Position numbers and translations under genes: made by a program. The notes beneath the pieces were generated by a model, which saw nothing but the letters and a program-made list of their open reading frames with translations, was not told the DNA's origin and searched no databases. Below, in pieces: positions 56,608-64,000 of a DNA stretch of 64,000 bases. Each line of letters begins with the position of its first letter. Positions within the stretch are counted from its first letter, which is position 1. Source of the DNA: Pseudeuparius sepicola (Eukaryota; Arthropoda; Insecta; Coleoptera; Anthribidae); NCBI GenBank assembly GCA_963920635.1, contig OY987307.1, positions 21,405,735-21,469,734 of the forward strand, given 5' to 3'.

Positions 56608-57310
56608 GGTATATAAAATTTCATCCCCTATTTGTCCACCTTTAGGATTCAAATTTTTCTCTTCAAATTTAAATATGACCACCCCTAAGGTAACCCCTTT
56701 CTAATAAAATAAGAATCATCCAAATCGGTCCAATATGAACTTTCATCCCCTATTTATCTAACCTTAGGGGTGGAATTTTTTTTAAAATTTAAATGGGACC
56801 ACGACTACACCTAAGATACCCCCTTTCCAATAAAGAAGGAATCATCGAAGTCGGTCCGATATGAAATTTCATCCCCTATTTTCCACCCTTAGGGGTGGAA
56901 TTTTTTCTTCAAATTTAAATAGGGCCACTCGTAAAGTAATCCCTTTCTAATAAAAAGAAAATCATCGAAATCGGTCCAATATGAAATTTCCTCCGCTATT
57001 TTTCCACCCTTAGGGGTGGAATTTTTTCTTCAAATTTATATGGGGCCACCTCTAAGGTACTCCCTTTCTATTAAAAAGGAATCATCGAAATCGGTTCAAT
57101 ATGAAATTTAATCGCCTATATTTGTCCACCCTTAGGGGTGGAATTTTTTCTTCAAATTTAAATGGGACCATTCTGTAGGTGTACCCTTTCAAATAAAAAA
57201 AGAATTGTCCAAATCGGTTTATAAATGACGGAGTTCTGAGTTCTGAGGTAACAAACATAAAAAAATACAACCGAATTGATAACCTCCTCCTTTTTTTGAA
57301 GTCGCGGTTA
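56608..57310. repeat. Tandem array, five ~121-bp units plus tail
   Basis: Each unit carries TTTCATCCCCTATTTTCCAC, CCTTAGGGGTGGAATTTTTT, CTTCAAATTTAAATGGGACC and CATCGAAATCGGTCCAATAT. Unit starts are near 56,624, 56,743, 56,867, 56,988 and 57,106. The tail CGAATTGATAACCTCCTCCT, then TTTTTTTGAAGTCGCGG, closes the array and is widespread as a repeat 3' end in insect genomes. Confidence 0.9.
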
Positions 57311-58165
57311 AAAATTATTACTGGCTGGCGCACCCTCTTTTCGGTCCTTGCAAAAAACACCTCGTATCTAAATATGCTACACGTGCTTTCTACCTTTTTC
57401 ACATTATTTTTTGCTTACCTGCCTTCTACTTTGCAGCCCCCACTAAGGGACATATAAAAAATATATACCCTACCTGTAACAAAATAGTTATTTTTCTACA
57501 AATTTCAAGAACATATTTTTCTTTTATCTACTAACAGAGTGTTGGGTTGGGAAATTACCTTAGTCGATAAATATTTGTATTTTACAGTGGATGTTCCATA
57601 ATATTATGACAAATTTCTACGCAAACCTCCACTCAACATTTATTTTTTTCCTATAGGTGGTCTAAGGTATTGTTTGCCATCTTGAAAAACCATCATCCTA
57701 CGTTTTTTAGATCTAGATTCTAAGTCTATTTACAATATTTATTTATTGCAAGTATAAAGAAGAAGAAATGTGTCTGACAGACAATCTGCTACGGTTATGA
57801 TTATGTTAACATTATGATTTTGTTAACAATAAATAACGATAGATTTTTGTAATATAAATTAAGATCATCTATCTTTTTTCCACGAATCATTAGTGTCTAC
57901 CGGCTATATACAAGATGTCCCGTTGATAATGATACATAGAGCAACTTCATATTTTGTGCCAAAATATTATGATTGAGCTTAACAGCTACCGGTCGAATCT
58001 TAATTGTTAGAGAGAATTGAAGTTCATTTGACACTGTCATGTTGTTGGGAATGGAGAATAAGCTGAAGATGAATGTCAATTTCTACGTATCTCACAGATG
58101 GCGCCACTTGCGCTGTTTTTGAATCGTGCTTTTGCTCGTAACTTTTTTAGGTTACCTTTTTGGTT
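57311..58165. other. Unassigned AT-rich DNA
   Basis: No gene recognised. ACAGATGGCGCCACTTGCGC at about 58,095 is a common insect-repeat string. Confidence 0.4.
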
Positions 58166-58511
58166 CTGGAAAAGCTGCGCACGAGCCGCGCAGCGGCGAG
58201 TGCTGCAATTCCACGAGTATGTAATAAGCTTACAACTCGAGTTTTGTATTATAATTTTTCTTCGACGAAAGAAAAACTATTATAATAGATAAACTATACC
58301 TCTGACTATCATATTTTTTATTACCTGTCAGTCATTACGTGTCAGTCATTGTCCGTGTTCGTAACAATGGACTTACTTATAACTTAAACCGTCACTTAAT
58401 AGGTATGTTACTAGCATAGGAGTAGAAAAAAAATTACGTATCTGTTCTTAATTAAAACGCCTTGTTAGCGCGGCATCCGCGTCACCATAGCAACTAACCA
58501 ACATACTAATT

Positions 58512-59396
58512 GAAGCCCCTGGCTTAAAAAGGGTGTAAGCCACAAGTACACTAATATTAATATTTCTGATTTGACTTAATATTTAATAAGGGTAGAAGTC
58601 ACACAATTAATTTTTCAACTATTAGTTAACAGATAGCGCCACCGTATCAAAATGACCTTATTCATATTACTATTTTACCGGCAAAAATTTCAGAATAAAG
58701 CTATAAGCCACCGATATGGATGCTCAACATGCTAGACCGTCTCGCAAAAATTATTATTTTTCTAGTGACTTGGAGGACGATAATGAGAATCTGTGTGATT
58801 CGGATGATAGTATAAAGGACAGGGACTATTTTGCAAGTGATAGTAGTGACAGTTCTTCGTTATCCTGATGCACAACAGGCAGGAGTTTATCCTACTGTGG
58901 CATATACCCTTTTACGGAAATTATTTCTTATTTAATTTTGACTTATTTGAGGCTTACTCCTAAATTTCTGCGGCATATAGGCTTTTACCGAAATTATTTT
59001 TCTTATTTAATTTTGACTTGTTTGAATCTTACTCCTAAACTTCAAATTTTATGATTATTTACCTAGAAAACGCCGTGTTCATTTGACAACACGTGAAAAG
59101 ACACCAAATACGTCGAAATCTTGGCTCAAGTTACACAAATAAAAGGAGGTTTATTTTGGTGTAATAAGGATGCAAGCCACAATTTTTTTAAATAAACCCA
59201 CTTTAACACTAATATAGTGCATTCTTTTACTATTGGACTTTACATAAAGCACAATAGGTGCTAATTCCTGTGTTCCTAGAACTTTAAAAATAAATTATTT
59301 TTTAAATTGGATTTGACATATTTAAATATATGTTAAAACCTTTTTTTCTCAAAATATGCCAAATGTGGCTTATAGCCTTTTTAAGCTAAGGTCTTC
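58512..59396 (+). mobile_element. TIR element K, 885 bp, 4-bp TSD
   Basis: The left end GAAGCCCCTGGCTTAAAAAG and inverted right end GAAGACCTTAGCTTAAAAAG are flanked by AATT on both sides. The empty site is visible in repeat J copy 1 (ACTAATTGTTGCCTG near 23,210), which confirms the boundaries. Internal copies of AAGGGTGTAAGCCAC occur. The superfamily is not assigned. Confidence 0.88.
58716..58868 (+). CDS. Acidic 50-residue frame in element K
   Basis: ATG at 58,716 opens MDAQHARPSRKNYYFSSDLE, followed by an Asp/Ser-rich tail (DDNENLCDSDDS, DSSDSSS), and stops at 58,866-58,868. Acidic, serine-rich N-termini are common at the start of transposase proteins such as piggyBac-type, so this may be the remaining first part of the source element's transposase. 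No catalytic domain follows. The ATG is preceded by GCCACCGAT, a reasonable context. It could be a leftover exon or chance. The family is unknown to me. Confidence 0.4.
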   Translation: MDAQHARPSRKNYYFSSDLEDDNENLCDSDDSIKDRDYFASDSSDSSSLS

Positions 59397-59574
59397 AATT
59401 GTTGCCTGTCAGATAATCAGAAGTATAGTTTATCTATTATAATAGTTTTTCCTTCGTCGAAGAACAATTATAATACAAAACTCTAGTTGTAAGCTTATTA
59501 CATACTCGTGGAATTACAGCACTCGCCGCTGCGCGCCACTCATACGTAATAAGCTGTTTACAACTCTCGCTATG

Positions 59575-60039
59575 TAATATACTAATAACGCTTTGACACT
59601 AGGAAGAAAACTTTATCACCCAGTCATTATATTATTATAAAGTTTCCTAGAGTGCATATGTTCAAATAATCTTTTCTTCTCAAAATCTTCTTTTCTTCTC
59701 GATGTTTGTTTAGAAAGAAACGCCCTACAAACTGCCTATTTCAAATTGCTCACTTTTCCTTACTATGGGATCCTTTGCACAAAACAATGTGCAAGTTTAT
59801 AAGGGAGTTGTTCACCGATACGCAGGTACCTAGGTATATGTTTTACGCCCTTGCAGCCACTTAAAAAAAATCAAATAATGACACGCGTGCAAGTTATTAA
59901 AAAATAAAAAAACACCCCTCTTTATGTCCTCCGCATAAACCTCATTTCCATATCCATCTCGCCCTTCACTCCTTCCTCGCAACATCATCTCCGTTCTCGC
60001 GTGCCTAAACGGCACGCGAACAAATAAAAAACAATCCAC
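59575..60039. other. Unassigned DNA
   Basis: CGTGCCTAAACGGCACGCG hairpin at about 60,000. Frames here show no domain. Confidence 0.4.
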
Positions 60040-60260
60040 CCCTCTTGCTACCTCTTACAACCCCATTAAAAAAACATCCACCCCAGGCACGCTTCCGACC
60101 CCCCGGGTGGCCCCTAATATGGGAAGGGTTGTATACATCCGGCCCGCGCCCTTCAGCGTAGAAATCTGCAACTCGGGTGAGTGGCGAGCGAAGGCATTGA
60201 TGCAGGGAGCAACCCTTTCGGTGAAGGGTTGAGGGGAACGTTCGAACTTAGTTAGGCTTC
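60040..60260. other. GC-rich island 11
   Basis: CGACCCCCCGGGTGGCCCC, CGGCCCGCGCCC and GAGTGGCGAGCGAAGG blocks. No ORF or TIR recognised. Confidence 0.4.
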
Positions 60261-60603
60261 TGGCGAGTAGATGGAGCTAGAGCTGGAAACTTATGAAGGC
60301 TTGATGAAAGTTTTGAAGAGGGACATTTGGGAAGTTTGGTAATACATACAAATAGAAATAGGTAATTGTATGTACCTAATGTGATATTTTTACATTTGTT
60401 TCTTCTTCGACCTCAAATGTATCGAACGGAGCAACAAAAGAATTATTCCAATATATCTGTGAAAAAAATACGTTCTTATTTACACTTCTACGGCTTGTTT
60501 ACCCATCTTGATGCTTAAATATAGTAAGTACCTATATCTTGAACAAATATCCTTCATTGAAAGTATGAAGGCTATTTTTATTTATAGAAGGTTTAATACC
60601 TAC

Positions 60604-62135
60604 CAGGGACTCTTTAAAGTAAGGGGACCCAGCATTATACTTTCCCAAGTAAGGCCTATTCTTTCCGCATTATAATTATTGTATCGGCGATGCCAAGAAT
60701 GCCATTGAATTGGAGAATCTATGAATATAACAGGTACCTTGATTATAAGTAAAAATTAATAATGGTTTCCATTAGACTTGACAATATTGCGTTAACAAGT
60801 GCAGTATATGCCAACTGCCAAATGAAACAAATTTATTTTATATAGTTACAATTGAATTTCAGCAATAATTATTTCCACTAATTTAAGTAGTATAAGTATG
60901 GTAAGTCATTGCCGATTTTGTAAAAAAAGAATTATAAATTATAAGCACCTCCACTTAACTTTCCACAGGCAAGAACCGATGTAGTTCTGAATTATGGGTT
61001 ACAGCATTTTCAATGGCGTGTTTCTATCCAGGAAAATATGTAAAATAAACTTTAAACTTTCAGGTTGTAAAATATACTTTAAAGACTTATTTACAATTTG
61101 TCGCTAGTGTACCTTGTTAACCGGTGCCTCAATGCATTTGTAATATGTATAATGTATACTTGAACTTTCTTCATTTTCCGAATGTATCTAACCAAAGAAC
61201 TTTCACAACTTCCGGGGTTTACTAATAAGATTAGATATATTAGTACTAATCTGTAGATTTTCTCGGTGTTCTTTAGTCTTTATAAAATTTTTGTAATTTT
61301 ATTTCTCTCCCAAGGGTACAAACTTCAAATAAACTCATAAACTCTTTTAAAAAATCGTATAGAATGCTGTACGTAATAAACTGAAGACCTGACTCAAGCT
61401 ACCTGCTTAATAATTTAAAATTTACGAATCACGGTTTTTGTTTTGAACTTGAACTACCTACCTACCTATACGTAATGCAGCTATTTATTTGTGGTAATGC
61501 GCACTTAATGAGAATTGGAGGATTCCTAAAGGTGATAGAGGAAAAATCTGGTTGGAATTATTGGGACTACGGGAGGCCTCTTTATCCAAGAGGACATTAA
61601 TTAGGGACTTCATGAATATATCTTCAGGCCAAAGGCACTTAAAAAAAGGTGCATTAAGTATATGAGTACCTATCTGGAAATTAGAAAACTTAAAAATTAT
61701 CCCAATACCTACATAATAATATGCTGCTGAGTCCACAAGAAAAAGGTAAGTCAGTTCAAAGATTATCTGTCAACATTCCTTGTTATTATAACTATAATAA
61801 GGGAACTTAATATACTTTCTAAGATTTTTAGATAATATTTATTTTTAACCAGATAACTATGGGTAATATTCCTGTCATTTTTGCTCTGTAATTTAAGGCA
61901 AAGTTGTTGTGAATTATGACGGGAAATATTTTGCCCCTCTTCGAATCTAAGGCACTAACATGTCACATAAAACCTGATGGCACGTGGACACTGATATATA
62001 ACATAACCTTGTACAAGCCCCCTTGTGGTCTCCTTGGAGTCGACAGAAAACAAACTTCCCCTCAAGGCTTCACTTCTCCTATATACGCGATAGACTGTGA
62101 CATGCTGTGGGTCCCCATATTTTAAAGAGTGCCTG
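60604..62135. mobile_element. hAT-like element, inverted larger copy of 8,019-9,018
   Basis: The left end CAGGGACTCTTTAAAGTAAG and inverted right end CAGGCACTCTTTAAAATATG. The right half, read on the minus strand, matches the left half of the copy at 8.0 kb (GTGGCATGCCA-like region, CCTTGAGGGGAAGTTTGTTT, GACTGTGACATGC). The TSD is less clear: GTTTAATA lies 5 bases left of the end and GTTTAAAC follows the right end. No transposase found. Confidence 0.85.
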
Positions 62136-62143
62136 GTTTAAAC

Positions 62144-62505
62144 GTTTATATTATTCTAGGGGTCAAATATCCAGTTTTTAATTTCATGTTTTAAATGCCT
62201 TTATATATGGATTTTACAGTTTCAGGCAGGTATCAAATTTTCGAAGCCATTGTACAGGGTGTCACAAATTGGACGCTTTTGGGTTGGCTCTGCTATTTCC
62301 AAAGGGATAGACAATTAGTAGCAGAGTCCAGGTCTCCATTTCCCTGATATAATCTCGATACGCTTGGCAAACGCAAGGGTTTTTAGTTTTTTCGCCTTTC
62401 TTAAACTTTTTCGTGCATAAGAATACACAGGGACACATCACTTATTTTTCTAACAGCTCTTTGGCATTGTTGTATTAAGGATGAGTTGTAGGATATGCGA
62501 TGATA
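62144..62505. other. Unassigned DNA with one MITE terminus
   Basis: GTACAGGGTGTCACAAATTG at about 62,254 is another CAGGGTGT-type end. No right partner was found. Confidence 0.45.
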
Positions 62506-62511
62506 AGTTTG

Positions 62512-63670
62512 CACTGAAAGAATTACTTTGCTACGGTTAGTAAGAACTCAATTACCGCAGCAAAATATCTGCATTAAATAGGCGCCGAGTGAGTTACTTT
62601 GCTACCGCAGCAAAGCACGCTTTGCTAAAGACAACTCAATTATTGCAGGAAGTAAGCAGATTTGTTGAGAACCACTATGCTGTGATAACTCAACTCTTGT
62701 ATTAAGGCAAGTGAGTCAGCTCACTAACCACAAGTGAGTTGCTTAGCTACCATAGCAAAAAAATTATTTGTTGCCGGCGTCGTTAAAGGTACGTAAAAAT
62801 TAATATCTTCAGACTTAATGTCGGCTTGGTAGCACATTATCATTATCATTGAATAAGGAATGTAAAACATAGCGCAGCCAGATTTTTTGTTTTTCCTGTA
62901 GTTTTCCCATTTCATGTTTTTTCAATAACATGTTGTTCACGCGGCAACCCTACAGGTGTCTTCTACACCTAGCCTTACACACCCTACGTGTCCCCAAAAA
63001 ATATCTTTGAGATTGAGACTGCCAAGTAATAAGAATGTATTAGGGATTTGTAGTGAATGACTCAACATGTTATAAAGAAAACATGAAATGGGAAAACTAC
63101 AGGAAAAACAAAAAATCTGGCTGCGCTATGTTTTATACTTTTGACAGGATGCCAGATTATGTATAATATAATGATAATGATAATATTAATTTTTACGTAC
63201 CTTCAAAGACGGCAATGTTCCCGGAAAACAATGATGCCAGAGCTGTTTAGGTCTAGACGATCAGTACGATCATCACGGGCCAACAACTGCGCGACTACTG
63301 CGGCGGGGCCGCCTGGCGGGCTCAGGCTTGCCAGCTGGCGCAAGCGCATTTGGAACTCTCCGTTAATTTTAGCAAAGCAACTCACTTGTTGTAAGTGAGG
63401 GCTCGCTAGCCACAAATGTGCTCATTTGTAGCTAGAATTACCACAGCTGAGTGCATTGCAGCAGACTGCACTCACCTGTAGTAACAAAACGACTGGCTTC
63501 ATGTAAGTAAGTGGGCTCACTAAGTAAAAATTTTGCTGTGGTAGCAAAGAAGTTTTAGCAAAACAGGTTTATTTGCCACAGCATTTTTTTTTGCTATGAC
63601 AGCATAATATCTATTTACCGCAGCAAAAAAATCTTAGCAAAGCAACTCACTTGGCGGAATTCTTTCAGTG
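62512..63670. mobile_element. TIR element P, 1,159 bp, with an internal foldback
   Basis: The left end CACTGAAAGAATTACTTTGC and inverted right end CACTGAAAGAATTCCGCC. Both flanking regions are filled with permutations of TTTGCTACCGCAGCAAA and AGTGAGTTGCTTTGC, giving many partial hairpins. The centre is a second inverted repeat (62,778-62,920 against 63,078-63,212). A GC-rich block (63,240-63,355) is also included. No convincing TSD and no transposase frame. Confidence 0.75.
62778..63212. repeat. Internal foldback, ~140-bp arms
   Basis: AAAGGTACGTAAAAATTAAT, ATTATCATTATCAT and ACATAGCGCAGCCAGATTTT, then TTTTCCTGTAGTTTTCCCAT at the left, return inverted at the right. The innermost 55 bases are almost perfect. 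Confidence 0.88.
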
Positions 63671-64000
63671 TGGTTTGTTTTAGTGTGTCCACACTGTACA
63701 CTTGTCCAAATCCATCCAATATAGGATATAAAAGGACAAAAGATTTTGTGGAAAAATGAAAAATAATCGATTTCCGATTACGAAATGTTTACTTAACATT
63801 TCCGTTTCGGTGTTTTAGACGAAACTTGATACGAAGTTCCTTTCTACATTATTTTAGTATGTTTTTTCTCCATTGCTAATGCTATTTTTTGATAAATTTT
63901 ATCTATAGATAATATTCTACCCCCCCTCCCCAAACCATTAAGTTACGCTACTGTAAGTAAAACTCCCGAAGTTTACAACAACAGGCGTTCCAGTTTTTTA
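63671..64000. other. Unassigned AT-rich DNA with a hAT-like terminus
   Basis: ACCATTAAGTTACGCTACTG ending near 63,953, inverted CAGTAGCGTAACTTAATGG, resembles a hAT end. The partner would lie left of the search range or be lost. Confidence 0.4.

Larger units (their letters stand above)
58170..59570. mobile_element. Foldback repeat J, copy 2, split by element K
   Basis: The left arm (about 58,170-58,312) and right arm (about 59,401-59,570) are inverse: GCAGCGGCGAGTGCTG, CCACGAGTATGTAATAAGCT, TTGTATTATAATTTTTCTTC and GACGAAAGAAAAACTATTAT. The centre (58,330-58,505) matches copy 1 at 22,990-23,215. Element K was inserted at 58,512. Confidence 0.82.

Noticed and set aside
56608..57310. Minisatellite coding for repeat protein
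   Set aside because: Stops occur in all frames within each unit. It is a noncoding array.

Overview
This window looks like gene-poor nuclear DNA from an arthropod, most likely an insect. It is AT-rich and full of TAGGTACCTA-type strings, has no dense ORF layout, and is built largely from nested transposable elements. The order is not settled: the TAGGTACC strings and the roughly 121-bp tandem array at 56.6-57.3 kb are reminiscent of Lepidoptera but not exclusive to them. I see no complete host protein-coding gene, no rRNA gene and no CRISPR array. Nearly all open frames above 60 codons are chance frames inside repeats or GC-rich islands.

The only long intact reading frame (24,321-25,964, minus) is the RT plus GIY-YIG polyprotein of a 5'-truncated Penelope-like retroelement (PLE). 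A second PLE relic with a duplicated GIY-YIG segment lies at 18.5-19.3 kb. Other decayed coding pieces are a Ty1/copia reverse transcriptase (about 6.0-6.5 kb), hAT transposase C-termini (26.7 and 46.4 kb), a Tc1-type transposase (45.1-45.7 kb) and the N-terminus of a THAP zinc-finger protein (44.76 kb, second damaged copy at 39.6/40.3 kb).

The rest is mostly non-autonomous DNA transposons whose ends can be fixed by terminal inverted repeats (TIRs) and target-site duplications (TSDs). hAT-like elements with 8-bp TSDs lie at 4,437-4,772, 8,019-9,018, 26,417-27,064 and 46,153-47,118, with a related copy at 60,604-62,135. A second 8-bp-TSD family is at 10,423-11,428 and 20,966-22,121. Elements flanked by TA include 12,929-13,849, 20,093-22,845, 39,691-40,277, 51,248-51,848 and 55,723-55,952. 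Several are nested, giving a relative insertion order. Many are foldback structures with arms of 50-400 bp.

Against this background about a dozen GC/CpG-rich islands of 200-500 bp recur (near 2.8, 9.5, 11.7, 15.0, 19.9, 30.3, 38.8, 43.4, 47.8, 52.9 and 60.1 kb). Several share TAATTA-type motifs and two are recognisably related. They are the best candidates for non-repeat regulatory DNA, as in a gene desert or very large intron. Strong splice-donor-like sites at 28,610, 29,191 and 33,156 mark possible 5' exons. Two hammerhead-ribozyme-like cores (one beside the PLE, one at 52.58 kb) and an unusual palindromic satellite at 31.46-31.73 kb are the structures most worth testing.
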